Source: Angelakisella massiliensis (GTDB lineage: Bacteria; Bacillota; Clostridia; Oscillospirales; Ruminococcaceae). Taken from it: 64,000 nt of DNA. The position numbers and the translations under genes were made by a program. Where the stretch lies: contig NZ_LT629944.1 in NCBI RefSeq assembly GCF_900104675.1, positions 919,649 through 983,648 of the forward strand. The letters run 5' to 3'. Positions 8,067-15,545 of this stretch are shown piece by piece. The stretch's first letter is position 1, and every line of letters starts with the position of its first letter. A model generated the notes under the pieces. It did no database searches and was not told the DNA's origin. It was given only the letters and a program-made list of their open reading frames with translations.

Positions 8067-10675
8067 GGAGCCGACTTTTTCTTTCGTTTCTCAGCGGCGC
8101 AGACAGGGCATCCGCTCCCACGGGACCGGGCGTCCGGTGTTGCCTGCCAGCTATGTCCACGTTCGCATCGCCACCAGACCTTCTTATTGGAATGGGCAGC
8201 ACATTCGTCGGGGGAACAGCCATTTTTCAAGGTATCCCATTGGGGAACCAATTCCGGGTGCTCCTGGGCAAAAGAACCATGGCGTATCTGTTTGCGGTTG
8301 CAAACCGGGCAGCCCTTACCTTTGAGGCGCCCCACAACGGTGCTTTGCCATGTATAGCCGCATTTTTCACATTTCCACCAGATACGTTTACTGCTTCCCG
8401 CCGTTACGTCATAAGGGGTCAGCGGGGCGTTGCGGTCCTGATCCCACTGGACAATCAGCTCCGGGTGTACCGCGGCAAAACAGTTCTCCGCTGACGCCCG
8501 ACGTCCGGAGCAATAGGGACAGCCGTCTTTTCTCACATATCGTTTGGCAACGGAAGTCTGCCATGTATGTCCTTTTGAACATCTCCACCACACCTTTTTG
8601 CTGCTCCTGGGCAAAACCTTTTCCGGCGTCAGGGGAAGATTTTTTTGCGTATCCCACTCCGCCGCCAGTTCGGGAGCCAGCCTGGCCAGCGAATTGCCTT
8701 CCCAAACCTTACGGTCATTGCAGTAGGGGCAGGCTTTTTCTGCTCCAAAGGTCTGCATCCGGCTTATACTTTCCTGCCACTGGTGTCCCTTTTCACAGCG
8801 CCACCAGAATTTTTTATTGGAATAGGGAGCTACTTCCTGAGGACTTTGAGCGTTTTTTTCCGGATGCCAAAAGACGGCCAGCTCTTTGTTTTGGGACGCC
8901 AGGGAATATTCCGGGGATACCCTGCGATGATTACAGTAAGGGCAAACCCTGTCCGGCAGATGCTTCCGCAGATTGTTGGGAGAATCCTTCCACTGATGAC
9001 CTTGTGAACATCTCCACCAAAAAGATCGGTTGGAGGCCGGGGCAACCTCCGTGGGTGAAACGGTATTTTTGACCGGATGCCAATACTGCGCCAGCTCCGG
9101 TGATTTTGCCGCCAAGGAACTTTCAGCGTCCACAGCTTTTCCATAACAAAAAGGACATTTTGTCTTGTGGGGCCCTGTACGTGCACTGACTGAGGCTTGC
9201 CAGCTGTGTCCTTTTTCACATTTCCACCAGACCCGTCTGTCTGTTCCGGGAAGAACATCTGTGGGGCTGAGGGACGCGTTTTTTATTTTATCCCATTGGG
9301 CGGCAATTTCCGGAAACACCGCAGCCAGGCAGTTCTCCGGCGTCACCCGGGAATGATTGCAGTAGGGACAATTTGAACCATTCTTGGTGCGGTTTGCCAC
9401 GCTTGCCTCATACTCCCGATTGCATATGGGACATTTCCACCATCGTTTGACATTCTCCCCTGGAGAAACCATATCCGGGGTGTCTGAATTCCGCTCGCTC
9501 CATTCTTCCGCCAGTTTCGGATACTGCGCCGCCAGAGAATGCTCCCGACAGGTATGATGATAGAATTCTTCAATTTTAAAATGATCCCTTGTATGGTTTA
9601 CCTCTGTCTGAATCCCCGCAAGGAACATCAGCACAGTTTCAGTTACACGGTCCAGATAGCGATACTGGTTGGAAACAGGATAGGCAATTATATCGCCGTT
9701 TATCCGAATTTCTTCCCCCAAGCCGTCAATCTCTTTGACCCGGATAACACGGTATCCCTTTTTGCGAAGAAAAGCATCCTTTTGCCGGTCCCGCTCCACA
9801 GCTTCAGGAAGTCTGTGCCGATAACCGTCTATTTCCAAGGCTATGGGAGGCAGATCCTGTTGGTCGGGGCGGACTTCGATATCAATTTTATACCGCCCTG
9901 CCTGAACCTCACAAGCGCAGCTGTATCCTTTTTGATGAAGATATTGGTTCACATAATAGAATATGGTGCGGGCGGTATAGGAAATACGAAACTTTTTAGC
10001 GCAAAACGGACATCCCCTGAGCAGCAGAGTGCGGTTGGAAATCCGATCTTGCCATATGTGCCGAGGATTGAACGAACACTGCCAATACACTTTTTTGGGG
10101 TTGTAGGGAGTAACATTTCGGGGTGTCAGGGCGCCATTTTTGCTGTAGCACCACTGTTTTGCCAGGTCGGGGAAATATTGCTCCAAATTATAGTGGGCGG
10201 AAACCCTTTTATTGCCGCAGTAAGGACACATATCCTCCATTTTCTCAGAAGGATTACGGCGCTGCCGTTCCACAGAACGCGTCTGTTCCTTGATGGGGCG
10301 CTCCCAGATGTGTCCTTGTTGGCATTTCCAGCGGGCGATATATCCGGATTTTGGAGTATAGTCCTCCAGGGATTTTCCCCCGTTAAGTTCCGGATCCCAG
10401 TAGAAAACCATTTCAGGATACATTAAAGCCGCATTGAAAAAGTAACTGGGGCGTTCATGGCTGCAAAAGGGACAAACTGACCGACCCCGGCGCTTTCGAT
10501 TCATTTTATTGGGGGAAGCCTCCCATTCCAGCCCACACACCGAACATTTCCAACGAACTCGCTTACCTGCTGAAAAGCCCATCTGCTCCGGCGGAACTGG
10601 GTTTCTGCCATTCAAATAGAGGTTCAAGATATCTTCCCTGTGGTTTTCCAGGCACCACTCTTTTAAACTCTTCAT
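8063..10675 (-). CDS. Ten-repeat zinc-ribbon array protein with embedded PD-(D/E)xK-like nuclease domain
   Basis: An 870-residue protein built from about ten treble-clef/zinc-ribbon repeats of the form WWKCxxGHxW ... CPYC, each followed by a linker like SLAAxxPELAxxWDxxKN. Three repeats lie in residues 41-230 and seven in residues 400-860. Between them, residues about 240-330 carry a restriction-endonuclease-like core: Asp265 in YKIDIEV, Glu281 in ALEIDGYRHR, then a lysine-rich helix and RKKGYRVIRV. This resembles Vsr/DUF559-type domains. The repeats are known from proteins of unknown function in Clostridia; DNA or RNA binding by the zinc modules is inference. The start at 10675 follows GAGGTGA. 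A TTGACA/TAATTT pair lies upstream. A 94-bp repeat array sits just beyond its 5' end. A defence role is possible but unproven. Confidence 0.85.
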   Translation of the reverse strand: MKSLKEWCLENHREDILNLYLNGRNPVPPEQMGFSAGKRVRWKCSVCGLEWEASPNKMNRKRRGRSVCPFCSHERPSYFFNAALMYPEMVFYWDPELNGGKSLEDYTPKSGYIARWKCQQGHIWERPIKEQTRSVERQRRNPSEKMEDMCPYCGNKRVSAHYNLEQYFPDLAKQWCYSKNGALTPRNVTPYNPKKVYWQCSFNPRHIWQDRISNRTLLLRGCPFCAKKFRISYTARTIFYYVNQYLHQKGYSCACEVQAGRYKIDIEVRPDQQDLPPIALEIDGYRHRLPEAVERDRQKDAFLRKKGYRVIRVKEIDGLGEEIRINGDIIAYPVSNQYRYLDRVTETVLMFLAGIQTEVNHTRDHFKIEEFYHHTCREHSLAAQYPKLAEEWSERNSDTPDMVSPGENVKRWWKCPICNREYEASVANRTKNGSNCPYCNHSRVTPENCLAAVFPEIAAQWDKIKNASLSPTDVLPGTDRRVWWKCEKGHSWQASVSARTGPHKTKCPFCYGKAVDAESSLAAKSPELAQYWHPVKNTVSPTEVAPASNRSFWWRCSQGHQWKDSPNNLRKHLPDRVCPYCNHRRVSPEYSLASQNKELAVFWHPEKNAQSPQEVAPYSNKKFWWRCEKGHQWQESISRMQTFGAEKACPYCNDRKVWEGNSLARLAPELAAEWDTQKNLPLTPEKVLPRSSKKVWWRCSKGHTWQTSVAKRYVRKDGCPYCSGRRASAENCFAAVHPELIVQWDQDRNAPLTPYDVTAGSSKRIWWKCEKCGYTWQSTVVGRLKGKGCPVCNRKQIRHGSFAQEHPELVPQWDTLKNGCSPDECAAHSNKKVWWRCERGHSWQATPDARSRGSGCPVCAAEKRKKKSAP

Positions 10676-10902
10676 GTTAACTCACCTCTTTATTATAGTT
10701 AAAAATTATCACAACAATTCCATTATGTCAAGTTATAAAAACGATATCCTTTTCATTTGTTCAATACCTGCAGTAAACATCCCGTACATTTGCAGAAAAA
10801 CTGCGTGCAGCTTGGTTTCCTCCCTGGCCGGGGAGTTGCAAACATATCCACTCAGCTTAAGCACGGGCCACCGTCCCAGGCATAAAAAAAGAACCGCAGT
10901 GC

Positions 10903-11490
10903 AACCTGTCTCCGGCCCTGGCCTATATAGTAAGACGATGGTCCCAGGCCGGTTTGGACGCGGGCCGCAGTTTATGACCTAATATAGGTTCGTGCGCGAC
11001 CTGGCTCCGGCCCTGGCCTATAAGTAAGATGATGGTCCCAGGCCGGTTTGGACGCGGGCCGCAGTTTCTGACCTAATATAGGTTTGTGCGCGACTTGGCT
11101 CCGGCCCTGGCCTATAAGTAAGATGATGGTCCCAGGCCGGTTTGGACGCGGGCCGCAGTTTCTGACCTAATATAGGTTTGTGCGCGACTTGGCTCCGGCC
11201 CTGGCCTATAAGTAAGATGATGGTCCCAGGCCGGTTTGGACGCGGGCCGCAGTTTCTGACCTAATATAGGTTTGTGCGCGACTTGGCTCCGGCCCTGGCC
11301 TATAAGTAAGATGATGGTCCCAGGCCGGTTTGGACGCGGGCCGCAGTTTCTGACCTAATATAGGTTTGTGCGCGACTTGGCTCCGGCCCTGGCCTATAAG
11401 TAAGATGATGGTCCCAGGCCGGTTTGGACGCGGGCCGCAGTTTCTGACCCAATATAGGTTTGTGCGCGACTTGGCTCCGGCCCTGGCCGG
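10903..11490. repeat. Tandem array of a 94-bp repeat, about six copies
   Basis: The segment beginning GATGATGGTCCCAGG (GACGATGG in the first copy) recurs at 10934, 11028, 11122, 11216, 11310 and 11404, exactly 94 bases apart. The inner copies are essentially identical and the outer ones diverge (for example CCCAATATAGG in the last), as expected for recent amplification. Each unit contains CCAGGCCGG and its bulged inverted partner CCGGCCCTGG, plus the near-palindrome CCTAATATAGG. The period is not a multiple of three and no credible protein is encoded. A degenerate copy may extend left to about 10865. Confidence 0.95.
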
Positions 11491-11602
11491 AAAATCTGTG
11501 TCTCATTGGGGCATACCTTACTTCTTGATGCTTCACCGTTGATTCTTTACTTTCAAAACCGGTTCTTCAAGTTTAGTGAGGAGTAAAAATAAATCACAAA
11601 GA

Positions 11603-11642
11603 AAAAAATCGGCAGGCACCTGACGGTACTTGCCGATTTTTT
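11603..11642. terminator. Bidirectional terminator
   Basis: AAAAAATCGGCA and TGCCGATTTTTT enclose a 16-base loop that can pair further. It lies 23 bases past the stop of the ribbon-helix-helix gene on the minus strand and also closes the repeat region on the plus strand. Confidence 0.85.
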
Positions 11643-11665
11643 GAAATATCAAAACACTATGGATG

Positions 11666-11854
11666 CTACCGGGCAGAAGACTCATCCGTTTCGTGAAGCT
11701 CCTCCAAAGCCGCACGGACCGCGGCGATCACGAAGGCAGAAAACGTACAATTTTTGCCCTGAATTGCCTTTTCCACATCTTCCACCACATCGCTGGGAAA
11801 GCGGATGGTTTTATTGATCGTAGGCGGTGTGGATGGTATCTGAAATCTGCCCAT
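11666..11854 (-). CDS. Ribbon-helix-helix DNA-binding protein
   Basis: A 62-residue protein. The segment TINKTIRFPSDVVEDVEKAI followed by FSAFVIAAVRAALEEL fits a beta strand and two helices of the ribbon-helix-helix (Arc/MetJ) fold, which binds DNA as a dimer. The start is MGRFQ at 11854, preceded by GAGGAAAG; the frame is open seven codons further but without a binding site. Such proteins often repress their own operon or act as antitoxins. No toxin partner is adjacent. It may belong to the remnant of an older element left of the IME. Confidence 0.7.
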   Translation of the reverse strand: MGRFQIPSTPPTINKTIRFPSDVVEDVEKAIQGKNCTFSAFVIAAVRAALEELHETDESSAR

Positions 11855-11875
11855 AAGTCTTTCCTCGCAATACAT

Positions 11876-11886
11876 TTGTATTACAA
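11876..11886. promoter_or_regulatory. Palindrome, possible operator of the ribbon-helix-helix gene
   Basis: TTGTA-T-TACAA, a perfect 11-bp palindrome 21 bases upstream of the ribbon-helix-helix start. Its position suits autoregulation, but it is short and could be chance. Confidence 0.3.
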
Positions 11887-11966
11887 TTAGTCTATCTCAC
11901 CATCTTTCAAAAGTATGCATTGCATTTGCATTGCACATCTGATATCATGGAATAGAGGTGATATCC

Positions 11967-12167
11967 ATGGCAGAACTCTGTTTGGATTGCTGGAATAAAC
12001 TCATAAATTCTCAATACCGTCCCCAATGCTTCCTTTTGTCCAAAGAGCTGGATCTTTGTGAAGAGTGCGGAGAATGGAAACCAGTGATCGTTCGCTTCAA
12101 ACGGCGATACCTTGCGGTGAAATGGTTTCACGAGAGACTCCGTGCCCTTTCCGGTAAAGAGCCCTAA
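11967..12167 (+). CDS. Small zinc-ribbon protein of mobile elements
   Basis: A 66-residue protein with two CxxC pairs (LCLDCW and LCEECGEW) that would bind one zinc ion, followed by a basic segment VRFKRRYLAVKWFHERLR. Similar small cysteine-rich proteins occur next to recombinases in clostridial integrative elements; function is unknown. The start is the ATG at 11967 after AGAGGTGAT, rather than the GTG nine bases earlier. It lies divergent from the ribbon-helix-helix gene. Confidence 0.6.
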   Translation: MAELCLDCWNKLINSQYRPQCFLLSKELDLCEECGEWKPVIVRFKRRYLAVKWFHERLRALSGKEP

Positions 12168-12232
12168 AAAGCTTTCCGCCCCTTGTGAAGGAAGTCTCTC
12201 TCCCCGCAGACGTACCCCGTGCAAAGCACCGG

Positions 12233-12306
12233 GGGCCGGCCTGTTGGAGTCCTCACCACGGCAGACCGAAAAGAGCCCCTCATGGCGGGATACGCCATGA
12301 GGGGCC
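12233..12306. repeat. 74-bp repeat with terminator hairpin, copy 1
   Basis: This copy begins GGGCCGGCCTGTT and ends in the hairpin CCCCTCATGGCG/CGCCATGAGGGG. It recurs with only a few mismatches at 12919-12992, directly behind the serine recombinase gene. The hairpin is followed by TTTTTAT here and would act as a terminator on the plus strand. A copy outside the IME boundary suggests that a related element once lay here. Confidence 0.85.
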
Positions 12307-12339
12307 TTTTTATGGAACATCGAAACAGTATAGATGCTC

Positions 12340-12679
12340 TTATTTCTGATTCTTTTTTGCAGTGTTAATGGAAGCGATGAGCAGCCGCTTGACTTCGGTG
12401 CATTGTTTCAAAACGGCAGGATTATCATAGCAGCCGCTTTCCATAAGCAGCTCCAGTCAATATTCGCTTTCTGAACATTCTTTCAATGCGATTTGTAATT
12501 TCGCAATAAAATCGGCCTTACCGTGAGCATACATAGCTGATATTGGCGCCCACGCTGGTACCGGAGCGAATGAGCTGGTTAGTGAGGACGCTTTCCCGTT
12601 TGGAGCGCTTGATTTCATTGCACACTTTTATAATTTCCAACGCGAAGGCTTTGGATTTATCTTGCAGTGGACTGGACAT
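12340..12679 (-). pseudogene. Broken four-helix-bundle protein gene (23S rRNA intervening-sequence protein family)
   Basis: Read on the minus strand from ATG 12679, the first part gives MSSPLQDKSKAFALEII and then LTNQLIRSGTSVGANIS. A frameshift follows, and the next frame continues YAHGKADFIAKLQIALKEC. Further on, a TGA replaces the tryptophan codon usual in EYWLELL, and the tail is LLIASINTAKKNQK. The order and motifs match four-helix-bundle proteins of the 23S rRNA intervening-sequence family. Two independent lesions show that it is not functional. It lies between the two 74-bp repeat copies. Confidence 0.7.
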
Positions 12680-12813
12680 GGGAGATCTCCCTGAATATCA
12701 AATCCGTGCCGCTTGCGGCACACCTCACTTCTTCGCTATTCACTATTACCTCTTCACTTCCAAAAATCCCGGGTAGGCAGTACAGGTTAGCGAAAAGTGA
12801 AAAGTGAATAAGT

Positions 12814-12847
12814 AAAAACCCCGAACGCTGCCGCATCCGGGATTTTT
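12814..12847 (-). terminator. Terminator separated from tRNA-Leu by the IME
   Basis: On the minus strand AAAAATCCCG and CGGGGTTTTT form a stem with one G-T wobble and end in a T-run. It lies immediately 3' of the partial tRNA-Leu copy at 12845-12864, where a tRNA-Leu terminator would be expected before integration. Confidence 0.65.
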
Positions 12848-12864
12848 GGTGCCGGTGGTGGGAC
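12845..12864. repeat. Left attachment-site repeat of the IME
   Basis: TTTGGTGCCGGTGGTGGGAC is identical to 20653-20672, which is the 3' end of the intact tRNA-Leu (acceptor strand, CCA and part of the T arm) on the minus strand. The pair brackets about 7.8 kb carrying a recombinase at one end. Confidence 0.7.
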
Positions 12865-12879
12865 CTCTACCCGCGGCCT

Positions 12880-12906
12880 AAAAAACAGTCCCCCGGACTG
12901 TTTTTT
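12880..12906. terminator. Bidirectional terminator at the IME left end
   Basis: AAAAAACAGTCC, loop CCC, GGACTGTTTTTT: a perfect 12-bp stem with A- and T-tracts, downstream of the recombinase gene on the minus strand. Confidence 0.85.
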
Positions 12907-12918
12907 GCCCTCTGCGGA

Positions 12919-12992
12919 GGGCCGGCCTGTTCGAGTCCTCACCACGGCAGACCAAAAACAGCCCCTCATGGCGGGACACGCCATGAGGGGCC
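12919..12992. repeat. 74-bp repeat with terminator hairpin, copy 2
   Basis: This is the second copy of the 12233-12306 sequence. Its hairpin CCCCTCATGGCG/CGCCATGAGGGG lies four bases after the recombinase stop codon on the minus strand. In that orientation it is followed by CTGTTTTTGG, so it probably ends recombinase transcription. Confidence 0.85.
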
Positions 12993-12995
12993 GTT

Positions 12996-14480
12996 TTATG
13001 GTGCCGTTGAGCAATCCAAATCCGAACCTGTTTTCATATCGGCAAGGGCGGTCTTGAGGTCATCAAAAGTGATGGTGTCCGTCCCGTCCTTGTAGTTGAA
13101 GGTTATCACCATTTTATCATCATACAAGAAAATGGCGTTGATGAAAGTATCAATCAACATCTTCCGGTGGGACTTCTGCCGCACATCCAGCTTGCGGAAG
13201 CGGTGGAGCCAGAAGGTCATGAACTCGGCGCTCACCTTGGGCTTCGCCAGCTTCTCGCAGGCGATCCTCGTTTCCAGTTCCTCTTTTGTGGCCTCCAATT
13301 CCTCCAAACGGCTTTTGGTGGATTTCGTGAGGATGCCCTGCTGGATGGCGTTCAGCAGGTTTTGGATGGCCGTGTCCGCCTCCCGCAGCTGCTGTTCGTA
13401 GAGGGGCAGGTTCACATTCTCCCTGTCCTGCAAGTCCATCAGCATGGACACGATAGCTTCAATCGCCTTGTCGTCCATCACCATCTTCATGGTTTCGTTT
13501 ACCACCAAATCCTCGATCCATTCTTTGCGGACGGACTTCTTGTGACACTCAGTGCGCTTCTTTTTCACCGACACGCACTTGTAGTAATGGTGGACATTCC
13601 CCGTGTGGCTGGTGCCGCTCTCGCCGCAGAGGTAGGCCCCGCAGTAGCCGCAGAACAGCTTGGTCGTGAGCAGGTAATCGTCCTCGGCCTTGTGGCGGGC
13701 AGGAGCCTTTCTGTTCTTCGCCAGTTTTTCCTGCACCCGGTCAAAGAGGTCCTGGGGGACGATGGCAGGAATACCGTCCGGCACTACAATGTCCCGGTAG
13801 GTATATTCCCCGATATAGCGGCGGTTGCTCAGAAGGTGCTGGACGCTGTTGTAACTCATCTTCTGGCCCCGTGTGTTCTTCACGCCCTGCTCGTTGAGCC
13901 AGTCCCGTATCTGCGTCATGGTGGCTCCTTCGTCATAACGCTGGAACGCCTCCCGGACAAAGGGAGCGGTGAGCGGGTCAAGCTGAAAGTACTGCTCACT
14001 GTCGATCTGGTAGCCGATGGGCAGGGTGCCGCCGTTGTACTTGCACTTCAGGGCGTTCTCCGTCATGCCCCGGACTACCTTCTCGGACAGGTCTGCGGAG
14101 TAGTATTCAGCGTAGCCCTCCAGCACACTTTCCAATATGATGCCCTCGGCCCCGTCAGAAATGACCTCGGTGGCGGACACCACCTTGACCCCATTCTTTT
14201 TCAGTGCGGCCTTGTAGCGGGCGCTGTCGTAGCGGTTGCGGGCAAACCTGTCCAGCTTCCAGACGATGATCATATCGAACAGGCGCTTGCCGCTGTCCTT
14301 GATCATGTTCTGAAATTCCGGGCGGTTGTCCGTCTTGGCAGAAAAGGCCCGGTCTATGTAATGGCGCAGGACGGTGATGCCGTTCTTCCCGGCAAAGGCG
14401 GTGCACTCCCGGATCTGTCCCTCAATACTTTCTTCCCGCTGGCTGTCTGAGGAATAGCGGGCATAGATAACTGCTTTCAT
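12996..14480 (-). CDS. Large serine recombinase (IME integrase)
   Basis: A 494-residue site-specific recombinase. The N-terminal resolvase domain has the catalytic serine in YARYSSD (Ser10) and WKLDRFARNRYDS near residue 75. It is followed by the recombinase domain (GYQIDSEQ to HLLSNRRYIGEY), a zinc ribbon (FCGYCGAYLCG ... C) and a coiled coil near residues 340-400. This layout is typical of large serine integrases that insert and excise integrative elements. Its start overlaps the stop of the XRE regulator by ATGA, so the two are translationally coupled. It sits at the left end of the element, next to the putative attachment repeat. Confidence 0.93.
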   Translation of the reverse strand: MKAVIYARYSSDSQREESIEGQIRECTAFAGKNGITVLRHYIDRAFSAKTDNRPEFQNMIKDSGKRLFDMIIVWKLDRFARNRYDSARYKAALKKNGVKVVSATEVISDGAEGIILESVLEGYAEYYSADLSEKVVRGMTENALKCKYNGGTLPIGYQIDSEQYFQLDPLTAPFVREAFQRYDEGATMTQIRDWLNEQGVKNTRGQKMSYNSVQHLLSNRRYIGEYTYRDIVVPDGIPAIVPQDLFDRVQEKLAKNRKAPARHKAEDDYLLTTKLFCGYCGAYLCGESGTSHTGNVHHYYKCVSVKKKRTECHKKSVRKEWIEDLVVNETMKMVMDDKAIEAIVSMLMDLQDRENVNLPLYEQQLREADTAIQNLLNAIQQGILTKSTKSRLEELEATKEELETRIACEKLAKPKVSAEFMTFWLHRFRKLDVRQKSHRKMLIDTFINAIFLYDDKMVITFNYKDGTDTITFDDLKTALADMKTGSDLDCSTAP

Positions 14481-14830
14481 TCTCCATCCTCCATCATACG
14501 CAGCAGGGTCTCTTTCAGCTTCTCATTCATAGGGGACTGGGGGTCAAAGCACATCTCGATAAAGCGGCGCATCTCCTCCCGCGCCGGGCTGGCCTTGGGC
14601 CTGAACTCGTATATCTTGCCCTGAGGCTTGTCCGTCCGGGCGAAGATATAATCCAGCGACACATCGAAGTAATCCGCATATCGGCGGAGCAGTTCGACGG
14701 AGGGGCTGGACTGCCCGTTTTCGTAGCGGTTGACACTGGACTGCGTGGAGCCGATGGCCTCGGCCATTTTCACCTGAGAGATGCCGATGCTCTCCCGCAG
14801 GGCCTTCAACCGCTTACCCACTTCCTTCAT
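14477..14830 (-). CDS. XRE-family transcriptional repressor
   Basis: A 117-residue protein with a Cro/C1-type helix-turn-helix in residues 1-65 (ISQVKMAEAIGSTQSSVNRYENGQSSPSVELLRRYADYF) and a charged C-terminal tail. It is coupled to the recombinase by a 4-base overlap and probably keeps excision genes off. The promoter carries a perfect inverted repeat over the -10 box, a likely autorepression site. An AGGAGGT precedes the ATG. Confidence 0.9.
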   Translation of the reverse strand: MKEVGKRLKALRESIGISQVKMAEAIGSTQSSVNRYENGQSSPSVELLRRYADYFDVSLDYIFARTDKPQGKIYEFRPKASPAREEMRRFIEMCFDPQSPMNEKLKETLLRMMEDGE

Positions 14831-14843
14831 TTCGTGACCTCCT

Positions 14844-14887
14844 ATTTGGGTTAGATTTATTATAACCCAAATAATGAAAAATTACAA
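14844..14887 (-). promoter_or_regulatory. Promoter and operator of the XRE-recombinase operon
   Basis: On the minus strand TTGTAA (14882-14887) and TATAAT (14859-14864) are 17 bases apart. A perfect 10-bp inverted repeat, ATTTGGGTTA ... TAACCCAAAT (14844-14853 and 14863-14872), overlaps the -10, as expected for an operator bound by the XRE protein. Confidence 0.8.
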
Positions 14888-15092
14888 CCCGGAGATGCAA
14901 TTTTTCTGAATTACGGTTTTCTCCCCCCGTCCCGGCCCGGTGGCCGTACAAAGAAGCGGCGCACATCAGCCTATGGGGATGGGCTGGCGTGGCCGCTTCA
15001 TTTGGTTTTGGAGGGATGGGACATGGGCGCAGGATTGCGGTCTGTGGCCACACCCCGACAAAACCGGGGTTTCCAAAGGGGTACCCCCTTTG

Positions 15093-15130
15093 GCACACGA
15101 CCTTGCTTGCAAGGTATAGTGTGTTATACC
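15093..15130 (+). other. oriT of the IME (MobV-type nick region)
   Basis: GCACAC, a hairpin ACCTTGC-TT-GCAAGGT, then TATAGTGTG followed by TTATACC. CACAC (15094-15098) also pairs with GTGTG (15119-15123). The core TAGTGTG/TTA is the nick sequence cut by MobM, the MobV relaxase of plasmid pMV158, so the nick is expected between 15123 and 15124. A MobV relaxase is encoded at 19282-20241 in the same element. Confidence 0.8.
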
Positions 15131-15545
15131 TGCCGGTGCGGCTGACGGGCAAAAGGAGGGTTTCGCCGGATGGAAACGCTCGGTTTGCCCGGCAGGGGAA
15201 CGGGCAGGGTTTTGTGCCCGGGAGGGGACAAAACCCCTGCCTGTTCCCGGAGAGCGGCGGCAGGTATACAAGCCCCCGTCCCTCATCCTTCGTCCCCCGC
15301 AGGGCTGAGATAAGTGCCCCGGATGACGCACCACTCAGAAAAAATCAAAGAGGGCGGGCAAGCACTTTTGGGCTTGCCCGCCTTGATTACCCGAAAGCAA
15401 GACCGGGCGGAGGCGGTCAATGGCGGCGCACTTGAGCGCCGTTCATCTCGACCATTGACGGCCCCGCCTGGGTTGCTATTGCGTGCACCCCGAAACAGTG
15501 ATTTTTACTATCCGTTAGGAAGAGAACCTGATGTTGAGAGGAAAC
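15131..15545. other. Non-coding stretch with GC-rich hairpins
   Basis: I see no convincing gene here. The stretch holds a long inverted repeat around AACGGGCAGGGTTTTG / CAAAACCCCTGCCTGTT (about 15191-15247). A strong hairpin GGCGGGCAAGC/GCTTGCCCGCC lies near 15352-15383, and a further pair CGGTCAATGG/CCATTGACGG near 15415-15462. These lie between oriT and the BlaR1-like gene and may be transfer or termination structures. Confidence 0.5.

Noticed and set aside
10903..11490. CRISPR array
   Set aside because: The units are contiguous 94-bp tandem repeats without unique spacers, and no cas genes are nearby.
11300..11536. Minus-strand frame across the 94-bp repeats
   Set aside because: It repeats itself only because the DNA does, and the repeat period of 94 is not a multiple of three.
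12928..12954. tRNA-like sequence GTTCGAGTCC followed by ACGGCAGACCA
   Set aside because: The T-stem does not pair and the spacing to CCA is two bases too long. It belongs to the 74-bp repeat, not a tRNA gene.
13167..14450. Plus-strand frame of 427 codons
   Set aside because: It is a shadow of the serine recombinase gene with no motif of its own.
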